Origin: Methanosarcinales archaeon
GTDB lineage: Archaea > Halobacteriota > Methanosarcinia > Methanosarcinales > Methanogasteraceae
NCBI GenBank assembly: GCA_030604085.1
Contig: JAUVWP010000004.1
Coordinates: 1 to 38,892 of the forward strand
Reading direction: 5' to 3'
Length of the DNA stretch: 38,892 bases
In this document: positions 1-9,173 of the stretch, piece by piece
Layout of the letters: the number at the start of each line of letters is the position of its first letter
Position numbering within the stretch: the first letter of the stretch is position 1
Translations under genes and position numbers: made by a program
The notes under the pieces: generated by a model
What the model was told of the DNA's origin: nothing
Databases searched by the model: none
Seen by the model: only the letters and a program-made list of their open reading frames with translations

Positions 1-2
1 TC

Positions 3-107
3 AAACAGGCGCAGGAGATCGAACTTGAGATGCAGAAACTTGCAGAGACTGTGCGAGAGACTGTTGAACAGGAAGGGCCGCCAAAACCTCTTCCGATGTA
101 CGGGTGA
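3..107 (+). CDS. C-terminal fragment of a CDS truncated by the window start (…KQAQEIELEMQKLAETVRETVEQEGPPKPLPMYG*), function unknown
   Basis: Open frame from the window edge to TGA at 105-107, directly abutting the next gene. Confidence 0.5.
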   Translation, partial: KQAQEIELEMQKLAETVRETVEQEGPPKPLPMYG

Positions 108-109
108 TC

Positions 110-502
110 ATGATGAGATGTATTGCACTGACAGGGATATCAAATCATGTGATCAACGACTTGAAGAACCGCTTGCTACGGACCATCGAGATCAGGAGCC
201 CACACAACTTCTCTGGCGTATTGCACATTGATATTGGCGATCCTGTGTTCGTATCCTCGACCAGCCCAAACGACATCACAGCAGGCACAACCGGGCTTGT
301 TGCGCGGGTGCAGCGGCGTGACATCAGCATATACCGGGTGGTTCAGAGCAACGATTTCTTCTATGAAGAGCGGGAAGCGATGATGGCGCGTGTCCAGCTG
401 GTCGCAGAGTGCAGCGGCAGGGTGCAGCGCATCATAAACTCGGAATTCGGCAATGCGCTGGTGGTGGATGTGGAAGAACGACCGGTCTATGCTGCGCAGT
501 GA
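110..502 (+). CDS. DUF473 family protein
   Basis: MRCIALTGISNHVINDLKNRLLRTIEIRSPHNFSGVLHIDIGDPVFVSST pattern typical of methanogen DUF473; start at ATG 110 or 113. Confidence 0.75.
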   Translation: MMRCIALTGISNHVINDLKNRLLRTIEIRSPHNFSGVLHIDIGDPVFVSSTSPNDITAGTTGLVARVQRRDISIYRVVQSNDFFYEEREAMMARVQLVAECSGRVQRIINSEFGNALVVDVEERPVYAAQ

Positions 503-731
503 GTTTTGCGTGGTGGGGCGGGAAATATCTCTTCTCTACGGCGCCATGAAGATATTCACCGACTGCGGGCAGGGGAAGTGCGGACACAATGAGGCACGGC
601 GGGTAATCGAAAAGTGGAAAAGCATTAATCTATTGAAAAATCAATAAATGAAACAAGCCATGAACGGAGCAGAATTGAGAGTATTAGCAGGATTTTTCCC
701 GGTAACTTCACTGACTTCTTAATACCATTAA

Positions 732-1784
732 ATGAAAAAGTTCACACACCCGCGCACACTCTTCTGCCCCGAATGCGGCAGAGAAACCAGTGAGTTCTAC
801 GACAACCGGTGCAGAGACTGCTTTTAAAAAAGCGTAACCATAATCGAGTGCCCGCCCCTCATAAAGATCCGCATCTGTCCGGTCTGCGGCGCATACCACA
901 CCGCGGGAAAGTGGATCGAAGCGCCAGGTCAGAAAGAGATGTTCCTCTCTGAAATATCAAGATCGGTAAAGGCGCACCCGGACGCAAAGGACATAAAACT
1001 CGATTTCTATGAAGAAGAACTCGATCCGTCGAGATATCTGGTACATATCTCGGTAAGCGCGGTTATAAGCGGTCTCGACATCTCCGCAACCGCGGATACC
1101 GAGATACGGATCAAGAGAGAGACCTGTGATGCCTGCAGCAGGATTGCAGGGGGCTATTATGCCGGAATCCTCCAGTTGCGGGCAGATCACCGGCGTATCA
1201 ATGAAGAAGAGATCGAACGATGCATCCAACTGGCAGACCATCGGTTAAACAAGCTCACGTCAAAGGGAGATCGGTTTGCATTCGTTTCCAAGATTGAGGA
1301 ACTGAAAGAAGGGGTCGACCTCTATATCGGGTCGATCAGCGCATGCAAGCAGGTGGGAAACGCTATCCTCAAGGAACTCGGCGGGACGTCCGCCATATCA
1401 TCATCCCTTGTCGGCAAAAAGGACGGCGAGGATCTGTACAGGGTTACCTGCGCGGTGCGGCTTCCTGAGTTCGTACGTGGCGATGTCGCGTCCATGTTAG
1501 GAAGGGTGATCGAGGTTACGCATCAGGACCGGCAGATTCACGGAACCGACCTCTCTGAGGGCTCAAAGGTATCGTTTGATGCGGACGTGCCTGCCGTGAG
1601 ACTTGGCAGCCGGAAGGATGCTGTGACCGCGGTTCTGGTCGCGATCGAGAAGGACACGGTTCAGGTACTGGATCCAGAGACGTACGAGACCGTTCTTCTG
1701 AAGAAGCCCGCGTTTTTACATGCAGAAGCTGGAAGCGATGTCTGCGTGATCAAGACAGCGGAGGGGTTATTTCTGCTTCCGTAA
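732..1784 (+). CDS. NMD3-family protein, interrupted by an in-frame TAA at 825-827
   Basis: Frame from ATG 732: MKKFTHPRTLFCPECGRETSEFYDNRCRDCF*KSVTIIECPPLIKIRICPVCGAYHTAGKWIEAPGQKEM…; two CxxC zinc-finger pairs and NMD3-like body continue in the same frame (ORF track 939..1784). Confidence 0.75.
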
Positions 1785-1859
1785 AAAGGCTCTCTGGTAA
1801 TTCGCGAGTGCAAGCGTCTCGTAGCTTAATTGTGCTGGTGTGATATTAAGTGCTTAGGG

Positions 1860-1927
1860 ATCACGAATGGCACGAATAAACGAATTTCACGAATATTAAA
1901 ATGGAATAAATTCGTGCCATTCGTGAT
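1860..1927. repeat. Intergenic inverted repeat, 18-bp perfect arms ATCACGAATGGCACGAAT / ATTCGTGCCATTCGTGAT
   Basis: Left arm 1860-1877, right arm 1910-1927; further CACGAAT units in the loop. Confidence 0.9.
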
Positions 1928-2136
1928 AAAAACTGCCAGAAATAGACTAAATTCACGATAAACCCCTCAAACCCACCGTGATTGTGATTTCACTACACTA
2001 TTCGATTGCGTCCCGCTCAATGTTGAACATATTTGAGAGGCGCCTCAGGTCTCATAGGGTTCATCACTTGTTCAGTCAGATGTTTCATCATCGGCGCCGC
2101 TTGCCACCAGCCGCCACTTCCCAGGTTTTCAGAATT

Positions 2137-3171
2137 TCAGAACCACTTTCCGGCCGCACGAACTGCATGAGCGATCAGATCGGCGCAGGACTCCATATCA
2201 TCAAGCGACAGGACCTCGACTGGTGAGTGGATGTATCGCGTCGCAACACTGATCACTCCAGATGGTATCCCCGCGCGTGTCAGACTGATCGCGGTCGCAT
2301 CGGTGGTGCCGCCGTCTGATACGTCCAGTTGATGCGCAATCTTGTTCTTCTTCGCGGTCTCTCGCAGCCACGCCAGCACCTTTGGATGCGTGATCACGCC
2401 TCTTCCGCCGGCATCCATCACCGTAATGACTGCACCCTTGCCGACCTCCATCGCGGACTCCTCTTTGGTGATGCCGGGATGATCGCCTGCCACGCAGACG
2501 TCGATTGCGATCGCAACATCCGGATCAAGCTCGAATGCAGCCGTTCTCGCGCCTTTTAAGCCCACCTCTTCCTGAGTCGTGAAGACTGCGTGTACGGTCG
2601 GCTTGATATCGCCGATCCGCTTCATCACCTCAATAAGCAGTGCCGCACCAGCGCGGTTATCAAGCGCCTTTCCGGTAACGCGGTCATCTGCAAGTCTCAC
2701 AAGATTCTGGTCGATTGAGATCGAGGTTCCGATCTCGATGCCCATATCCGAAACTTCATCTGCCGATGATGCGCCGACATCGACGAACATGTCCTTGGCT
2801 TCCACCGGCTTCTTCCTCTCGTCTTCCTTCATGACATGCGGGGGCTTTGATCCGATCACGCCAAAACACGGATCTTTTGAGTGAACGATGACTCTCTGGT
2901 TGAGCAATGTCTGATCAAACCACCCGCCGACCTTCACGAACTTCAAGAATCCGTTATCATCGATATGCTTGACCGCAAGCCCGATCTCATCGATATGTGC
3001 GGCAAGCATGATGCTCGGGGTGGTACCCTTCTTCGTAACGATCAAGTTTCCGGGCACGTCCACCCGAACATCTCCGTACGAGGATAGTTCCTGACGAACA
3101 ATCGCACGAACGTTGCCCTCGTACCCGGAGATCCCGTGAGCGTCTGATAACCGCTGCAACAGATCGTACAT
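2137..3171 (-). CDS. M42 family metallopeptidase / aminopeptidase
   Basis: MYDLLQRLSDAHGISGYEGNVR…, AAHIDEIGL, DNRAGAALLIEV, TTQEEVGLKGA, GGTTDATAISLTRAGIP motifs. Confidence 0.9.
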   Translation of the reverse strand: MYDLLQRLSDAHGISGYEGNVRAIVRQELSSYGDVRVDVPGNLIVTKKGTTPSIMLAAHIDEIGLAVKHIDDNGFLKFVKVGGWFDQTLLNQRVIVHSKDPCFGVIGSKPPHVMKEDERKKPVEAKDMFVDVGASSADEVSDMGIEIGTSISIDQNLVRLADDRVTGKALDNRAGAALLIEVMKRIGDIKPTVHAVFTTQEEVGLKGARTAAFELDPDVAIAIDVCVAGDHPGITKEESAMEVGKGAVITVMDAGGRGVITHPKVLAWLRETAKKNKIAHQLDVSDGGTTDATAISLTRAGIPSGVISVATRYIHSPVEVLSLDDMESCADLIAHAVRAAGKWF

Positions 3172-3173
3172 GA

Positions 3174-3497
3174 CTATCCGAACAGTGCACCAAGTCCTGC
3201 CATGCCAGACTTTTCTTCTTCTTCCTTCTTCTCTTCTGCTGCCTCTTCGACTTCAGGAGCTGCTTCGGCAGCCGCTGATGCTGCTGGAGCCGCGGTACCT
3301 GCTGCTACTGCAACCGGCGCCACCGCTGCCTGCGAGATCGCACTCTCGATATCTACGTTCTCGAGTGCTGCGACAAGTGCCTTTGCTCTCGAAGTGTCCA
3401 CGTCGATGCCTGCTGCACCGAGTATGCTGGTGATTCCTTCCTCAGTTATCTCTTTTCCAGCGCTGTTCAACATTAATGCTGCGTATATATATTCCAT
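3174..3497 (-). CDS. 50S ribosomal protein L12 (P1)
   Basis: [34 protein letters not shown]…, acidic C-terminus ending GLGALFG; TAG stop. Confidence 0.95.
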   Translation of the reverse strand: MEYIYAALMLNSAGKEITEEGITSILGAAGIDVDTSRAKALVAALENVDIESAISQAAVAPVAVAAGTAAPAASAAAEAAPEVEEAAEEKKEEEEKSGMAGLGALFG

Positions 3498-3526
3498 ATT
3501 TATTACACCTCTTGTTTAGTATTATC

Positions 3527-4591
3527 TTATCCGAAAAGAAGACCAAGCCCTTCTGCCGCTTCCTCTTCTTTCTCTTCTCCCTCTCCTTCCCCGTTTTCCT
3601 CTGGAGCTGCCTCTTCAGTCTCCGCCTCTGTTGCAACTGCCTCTTCCGCCTCTTCTCCTGCCCCTGCCGCCGCTTCTGCCCCTATCATGAGCAGCCCTTG
3701 AAGCGACTCTCCAAGCGCCTCCGGATCTGTTATGCTTACTGCAAGCGCCATCGCACTCGACTGCGCCTTTGATAGCAGCAGATCGATGATAGCCGGTGCA
3801 GGTATAGCAGAGTTTACGCCGAGGTTTCTCGCATCAGAAGCTGCCTTTGCGAGTAGTGTCGGAATCGTTACCGGGGTTGGGTATGCGATCACGATCGCGA
3901 GATTGAATGCACCCGTTGTCGCTGTCGCGATATCGGTTGCGTACTTCGCCTCATCGATATCCAGTGCATCTGCTTCCAGAATCGTGCCGTTGTCATAGAC
4001 AGAGCGGAGATCGAACCCGACGGTCATCGGGTATATCTCGAGCCGTGTGAGCATCTCAGAGAGCGCACGCGATACTGCCTCGCCGGCGTGCGCAACAACC
4101 TTGGTCTCACGGATCACGACTTTCCCTTTGTCGATTCTGGCTGGTATGCCCGCGTTCTGCAGATCGCCCACGATCGGACCGGGCGCAAAGGAGGTTGGAC
4201 CCCCCTCGACCGTGATGTCGGCTGGTGCAATAGCACCTGCCCTGATCGGAGCCTCTGTTTTACTGGACTTAAGCAATTGGAAGAGTTTGAAAGGGTTTAA
4301 ATCCGTGAAAATAAGCGCGGTCTGATCGCTAACAGACGATCCTATTGGACTTAGATCGCTGCCAGACTCATCGAGAGCACGGTGTATGAGGTTATTTCTG
4401 TAAATGCGTATCTTTACAACATCCTTCATGTTGCGGCGCATCTCTTGCAGTTGCTTTGCCGGTATGTCGCGAATTCCTGCAACCCCGACGACCGAGTATC
4501 TGCTGACCAACTGCTTGATGCTCTCGATCTCGTCGATCTTCCACTGTGGAACGTGTGATGTGCGGTGTTCTGTTGCTGCATCCGTAGCCAT
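3527..4591 (-). CDS. 50S ribosomal protein L10 (P0)
   Basis: VPQWKIDEIESIKQLVSRYSVVGVAGIRDIPAKQLQEMRR…, acidic tail ending GLGLLFG; probable start ATG 4591 (GTG 4600 alternative). Confidence 0.95.
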   Translation of the reverse strand: MATDAATEHRTSHVPQWKIDEIESIKQLVSRYSVVGVAGIRDIPAKQLQEMRRNMKDVVKIRIYRNNLIHRALDESGSDLSPIGSSVSDQTALIFTDLNPFKLFQLLKSSKTEAPIRAGAIAPADITVEGGPTSFAPGPIVGDLQNAGIPARIDKGKVVIRETKVVAHAGEAVSRALSEMLTRLEIYPMTVGFDLRSVYDNGTILEADALDIDEAKYATDIATATTGAFNLAIVIAYPTPVTIPTLLAKAASDARNLGVNSAIPAPAIIDLLLSKAQSSAMALAVSITDPEALGESLQGLLMIGAEAAAGAGEEAEEAVATEAETEEAAPEENGEGEGEEKEEEAAEGLGLLFG

Positions 4592-4596
4592 CACAA

Positions 4597-5235
4597 TCAC
4601 CTCACCCTCGCTGATTTGCCCATCGTTGTGGTCACATAGATGGATTTGATGTTCTGCACACCCTTGTCCAGCATCTGTTCGAGTCTGATGACCACGGCTT
4701 CGATGTTCTCTGCGACCTCCTCTGCCGGCATATCCCGTCGCCCGATAGGGGCATGGAAGGTCATCCGATCCTTTGACCTGAGTTTTATGCTGCTCCGGGT
4801 TTTGTGGATGATCTGGGCGATGTCCTTGTCAGGCGTCAACGGCTCAGGCATCTTGCCCCTCGGACCGAGAATCTTTCCGAGAATCTTACCGATGACTGGC
4901 ATGTATGCGACTTCTGCAATGAAGAAGTCGTAGCTTTCAGCGAGGTCCCTTGCCTTGTTCTTATCATCGCCATAATCCTCGATCGTTTCAGGATCGATGA
5001 TCAGGTCCGCGCCCGCACCCTTCGCCAGCAGTGCGGTCTCTCCGCGTGCGAAGACTGCAACCGCGATCGATCTGCCAAGTCCGTGCGGGAGTATGATCTC
5101 CTCGTCCACACGGAACCGTGGCTGGCTCAGATCAAGATTCTTCAAATTAATCGCCAGATCCATGCTTTCCGTAAAATTCCTGGACGGAGAATCCTCCAGT
5201 ACCGTGTTAACAGCGTTTATTGTTTGTTCGTTCAT
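4597..5235 (-). CDS. 50S ribosomal protein L1
   Basis: GPRGKMPEPLTPDKDI and KIYV/KSIYVTTTMGKSARV motifs; located upstream of L10. Confidence 0.95.
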   Translation of the reverse strand: MNEQTINAVNTVLEDSPSRNFTESMDLAINLKNLDLSQPRFRVDEEIILPHGLGRSIAVAVFARGETALLAKGAGADLIIDPETIEDYGDDKNKARDLAESYDFFIAEVAYMPVIGKILGKILGPRGKMPEPLTPDKDIAQIIHKTRSSIKLRSKDRMTFHAPIGRRDMPAEEVAENIEAVVIRLEQMLDKGVQNIKSIYVTTTMGKSARVR

Positions 5236-5367
5236 GAATCCACCATCGTAGTCGTATTGACTCTTCGGTCTGCTACGAATGAGTTATATTACACTGGTCG
5301 GGTTGTACTTTAATGTATCGGTTGAGCCGGCTTTGTGTGCAGTCCCAAAATCGCAAGCACACGAAAC

Positions 5368-5393
5368 CCCAATGCTCTTGCCCAATGCTCTTG
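5368..5393. repeat. 13-bp perfect tandem duplication CCCAATGCTCTTG x2
   Basis: cccaatgctcttg at 5368-5380 and 5381-5393. Confidence 0.9.
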
Positions 5394-5426
5394 AAAGCTA
5401 TATTTGAAAGAGTTTATACGTAACCC

Positions 5427-6131
5427 CTATTCAAAAACGTGGCTGCACCCTATAAACGGGCATATCACATAAATTCCGACCAGAACGAATAGAACCCATG
5501 CAAACCAGTTACACGATCCATAGAATCCGGCATAATGTGCAGCGATTGTGAAGATAAATACCGAAGCGAGCAGTATCAGTATCCTCATCGACCTGACCTT
5601 CGGATACTGTATGTTGCTGATTATCAGCACCGACAGCATGGCAAATATGCCAGTCCCAGCGATCGCCAGATACTGCGAATCCACGAGATACAGCGAGAGC
5701 ACAGCGAATGTACCTGCCGCCGTGATCGGAAGACCGCGAAACACAGGGAGATCGATTATACCGAACCTGACAAGCCGAAGCGTCCCGCAGATTAAGTATG
5801 CGGCAGAAACTGCGCATACGATGGCGTGATTGTAATCGCTGGCAATCGCATAATAGATGACAGCAGGAGCTACGCCAAAGGAGATGATGTCTGCAAACGA
5901 GTCGAGGTGCTCGCCGAAGACGCCGGACTCGAAGCGTCTTGCAACCGCACCGTCCACGCCGTCTGCAAGTGCAGCTGCAAGGATGAGGATGATAGCGCCA
6001 TAAACGTCATCATTCAGCACAAAAAGGATGGCTGTGAACCCAAACAATATGTTTAAGATCGTGACCAGGTCTGGCAGTCGGATCAACCGGATGATTCCCG
6101 TTTCGTGTTCGCTACTGCTGCTATTCATCAT
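5427..6131 (-). CDS. pssA: CDP-diacylglycerol/archaetidylserine synthase (CDP-alcohol phosphatidyltransferase)
   Basis: DGVDGAVARRFESGVFGEHLDSFADIISFGVAPA = CDP-alcohol phosphotransferase DGxxAR…G…D…D motif; adjacent to the decarboxylase. Confidence 0.88.
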   Translation of the reverse strand: MMNSSSSEHETGIIRLIRLPDLVTILNILFGFTAILFVLNDDVYGAIILILAAALADGVDGAVARRFESGVFGEHLDSFADIISFGVAPAVIYYAIASDYNHAIVCAVSAAYLICGTLRLVRFGIIDLPVFRGLPITAAGTFAVLSLYLVDSQYLAIAGTGIFAMLSVLIISNIQYPKVRSMRILILLASVFIFTIAAHYAGFYGSCNWFAWVLFVLVGIYVICPFIGCSHVFE

Positions 6132-6828
6132 CTGCTTCCTGATGTTTCTCGTGTTCCGGATCTTCGATAACACCGAAGGTGTCGATGCTCGATTTTGAGA
6201 ATGTCGACACCGCATTAGCGATTACGGTTTTGCCTGCATACACCTTGTCTCCCCGCCGTATGACTGGTTCAAATCCTGGAGGGATGGTCACATCCACCCT
6301 CGAACCGAACCGTATCATGCCGATGCGATCGCCTCGTTTCACAAAATCCCCTTCCTTGATGTATGACACGATTCTGCGTGTTATTGTACCTGCGATCTGC
6401 GTGACTGTGCATTCGACGTCATCATTTTCGATAACAATCGCATTACGCTCGTTTCTAACCGAGTCTTTCGTGAAAGCCGGGATGCGGCTCCCCTTTATGT
6501 ACCTGATGGACTTGATCCGCCCGGAGATCGGGGTCCTGTTAACATGCACATCATTGAAATTCATGAAGATATGCACATCGCCATTCTCGGCTGCCATGAC
6601 CCTGCCATCGGCAGGCGATAGCATCACAGGTCTGGCAGATACCTCCTTTGGATCCGGTGCACGGGTTGGGTCACGGAAAAAGGCAAGGAAGAATATCGTT
6701 AGTAAAATAAAAAAGTATGCGGCGGTGCGAAATCCCGGATCATAGAATGCAGCCACCGACGATATCAGTGCGCAAGCCCATACAGTGAGGATCCACCAGA
6801 TAGAGCCCTTCGCAATCCAGATCCTCAT
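6121..6828 (-). CDS. asd: Phosphatidylserine/archaetidylserine decarboxylase
   Basis: SPADGRVM, FMNFNDVHVNRTPISGRI, IGMIRFGSRVDV motifs. Confidence 0.92.
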   Translation of the reverse strand: MRIWIAKGSIWWILTVWACALISSVAAFYDPGFRTAAYFFILLTIFFLAFFRDPTRAPDPKEVSARPVMLSPADGRVMAAENGDVHIFMNFNDVHVNRTPISGRIKSIRYIKGSRIPAFTKDSVRNERNAIVIENDDVECTVTQIAGTITRRIVSYIKEGDFVKRGDRIGMIRFGSRVDVTIPPGFEPVIRRGDKVYAGKTVIANAVSTFSKSSIDTFGVIEDPEHEKHQEADDE

Positions 6829-7664
6829 GCATCCTCCCGGTCACCCTTTACGTACGCACGCAGGAGTCTTATCATCGGGTCGATCACATCCAGATGCTCC
6901 GGAAGCGACTGCATCACAACATAAGCGATCACAAAGAGCGCGATCCCGGAGCCGAGCTTCGCGACATAATTATGCGCAATATCAAAGCTATCCAGAACCC
7001 ACATACGACCCGCAATCTGAAAAGTGTGTTCACCAAACCAGTCATATCCGGTAACAACGACGACAAAGACATTCCTGGCCAGATTCAGCAGGTAAATCAC
7101 CGGAACCGAAGCTACGAATGCGATCAGGGTTCTTTTCGCAGATGCACGCACGCAGAAGATCAGCCCCATAAAGATCGCGATGCTCTCGATAGCAATACAT
7201 GCAAGAATGATCCTGACCTGATGCCCATTCAGTTCGATCTGGTTCCAGTATACCAGTTCTGCAGGCATATTGAACAGATGCAGGACATAAACGACCTGTT
7301 TTGCAGCGACTGCGATCAGGAATGTGTTGAGAATCTCGATCTCGGCAAACGGGTAGTAAAATAGACTTCCGAGCGCTGCCGCGGTTGTTATTGTCAGAAG
7401 CGTGCTCTCTGCATCCTCATAATGCATGTAGTTCCGAAGCATTGCGTGTGCTATGATCAGGCAGAAGATCGATACCGCAAGCACCAGCACGACATTGACG
7501 TAATCGTTAATCTCGATGTAATGGATCGGCTGGAGCGCCCAGTGCACCGCAAAGAAGAACCAGCCCGCGGCTCCTGCGAGAAAACGGTACCGCCGGTATT
7601 TGCCCGGTAGTGCGGATGCCGCAATCAATCACACAAGCGCAACGAATAGTACTTCTACAATCAT
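6825..7664 (-). CDS. artA: Archaeosortase A-like (exosortase family), with in-frame TGA at 7629-7631 after codon 11
   Basis: Polytopic membrane protein with ACIAIES…, LLNLARNVFV and DIAHNYVAKLGSG motifs; extended frame MIVEVLFVALV*LIAASALPGKYRRYRF… has ATG 7664 preceded by AAAGGTGATGTG. Confidence 0.8.
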
Positions 7665-7718
7665 CACATCACCTTTTGAGATTAGATGGTGTTATTTGGT
7701 ATAATAACTTTTCATCCG

Positions 7719-8195
7719 TCAAATAAGGAAATCTGCAATCCGATCCGCTATCACCCTTCCGCAGTACATGCAGTGCAGTTCGACCCTCTCGCCGCGGCTT
7801 ATCACAAATTTTGGCTTCACCGGCTCATCTGTGTTTGTGATGCAGTTTGGGTTTATGCACCTGACCACGCCCTCGATCCGCGATGGAAGGATCACCCGGT
7901 GCTTTTCCACGACCTCGTAATCGCGTATGATGTTAATCGTTGCATCAGGAGAGATGAGCGCAATCTTATCCACTTCCTCTGGCTTTAGTTCCCTGCCTTC
8001 GATCTTGACGATGTCTTTCTTCCGATCAGAGACGTTCATGACGACGCTTACCACCTCCTCCAGCCGATCCATGATGCCGAGGATGCGCAGCACATTAAGC
8101 GCCTGTCCCGCAGTGATGTGGTCGATCACGGTACCGTTCGTAATCCTCTTGACCCGCAGTTCCCGGTCATTGTGTCCATCAGGTTTCGGTTTCAT
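7719..8195 (-). CDS. pyrI: Aspartate carbamoyltransferase regulatory subunit
   Basis: TNGTVIDHITAGQALNVLRIL; CINPNCITN…LHCMYCGR zinc site; overlaps pyrB. Confidence 0.96.
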   Translation of the reverse strand: MKPKPDGHNDRELRVKRITNGTVIDHITAGQALNVLRILGIMDRLEEVVSVVMNVSDRKKDIVKIEGRELKPEEVDKIALISPDATINIIRDYEVVEKHRVILPSRIEGVVRCINPNCITNTDEPVKPKFVISRGERVELHCMYCGRVIADRIADFLI

Positions 8196-9094
8196 CCCAT
8201 CACCATCGAAAGGATCGCCATGCGCACAGGAACGCCGTAGAACGACTGTCTGAAGTATATGGCGTGTCTGCTTGCATCGACCTCCGGGTCGATCTCATTT
8301 TCCCTCGGAAGCGGATGCATGATGATTAAATTATCTTTCACATCTTTCAAGGTTTCCTTTGTTATTTTATAGCTACCTACGACCGATTGATACTCGCTCA
8401 GGTCTGGAAATCTCTCTTTCTGAATCCTTGTCAGGTACAGTACGTCCACCACATCGATGACGTCATCGATATCAGCCGTCTCCACGATCTCGGTCCCGCT
8501 CTCGATCAGACCGCCCTTCATCAAGTCAGGCATCTTCAACTGGTCCGGCGAGACAAGATAAATCTCAGCGTCATAGAGCGAGAGTGCATGAGCAAGTGAA
8601 TGAACGGTCCTGCTATACTTAAGATCCCCAACAAGCGCAATTTTTGCTTTATTCAGTTTACCTTCCTTTCTTATCGTATACAAATCCAGAAGCGTCTGTG
8701 TCGGATGCTGCCCTGCACCATCGCCGGCATTGATGACCGGAACCGATGAGAATTCAGACGCCATCCGGGCGGCACCCTCCTTCGGATGGCGGAGCACGAT
8801 CGCATCAGCATATCCGCTGATGACCGAGATCGTATCCGCGAGATTCTCGCCCTTAACGGCAGATGATGTCTCGATTGCTCCGAGATCGATGACATCGCCG
8901 CCGAGCCGTTTCATCGCAACGTCGAATGAAAGGCGGGTCCTGGTGCTCGGCTCGTAGAAGAGCGTCGCAAGTATCCTGCCGGATAGCGCATCCGATGATC
9001 CGGTGTGCGCAACAGGTTCGAGTTCCGAGGCGCGGTCAAGGATGCGGTCGATCTCATCACGCGAAAAGTCCTGTATCGTGATGACGTGCTGCAT
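8192..9094 (-). CDS. pyrB: Aspartate carbamoyltransferase catalytic subunit
   Basis: FYEPSTRTRLSFDVAMKRLGG, HPTQTLLDLYTI, MHPLPRENEI motifs. Confidence 0.97.
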   Translation of the reverse strand: MQHVITIQDFSRDEIDRILDRASELEPVAHTGSSDALSGRILATLFYEPSTRTRLSFDVAMKRLGGDVIDLGAIETSSAVKGENLADTISVISGYADAIVLRHPKEGAARMASEFSSVPVINAGDGAGQHPTQTLLDLYTIRKEGKLNKAKIALVGDLKYSRTVHSLAHALSLYDAEIYLVSPDQLKMPDLMKGGLIESGTEIVETADIDDVIDVVDVLYLTRIQKERFPDLSEYQSVVGSYKITKETLKDVKDNLIIMHPLPRENEIDPEVDASRHAIYFRQSFYGVPVRMAILSMVMG

Positions 9095-9173
9095 CACGCG
9101 GCCATTATCTCGCTGCCCCAATTTATGCACGATATAACAATCGCATTCATGCGTTAAAAATCCTTTTAACCTT

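Noticed and set aside
453-647. 64-aa ORF MRWWWMWKNDRSML… overlapping DUF473
   Set aside because: Out-of-frame overlap with a solid gene and low-complexity composition; not supported as coding
3200-3520. Plus-strand Ser/Ala-rich ORF opposite L12 (3202..3519) and similar ORFs opposite L10
   Set aside because: Antisense artefacts of high-GC, acidic/Ala-rich coding sequence; the minus-strand ribosomal genes are unambiguous
6265-6280. ctggttcaaatcctggagg, resembling a tRNA T-arm (GGTTCAAATCC)
   Set aside because: Lies inside the asd coding frame (rc encodes IPPGFEPVI) and no acceptor/anticodon stems were found around it
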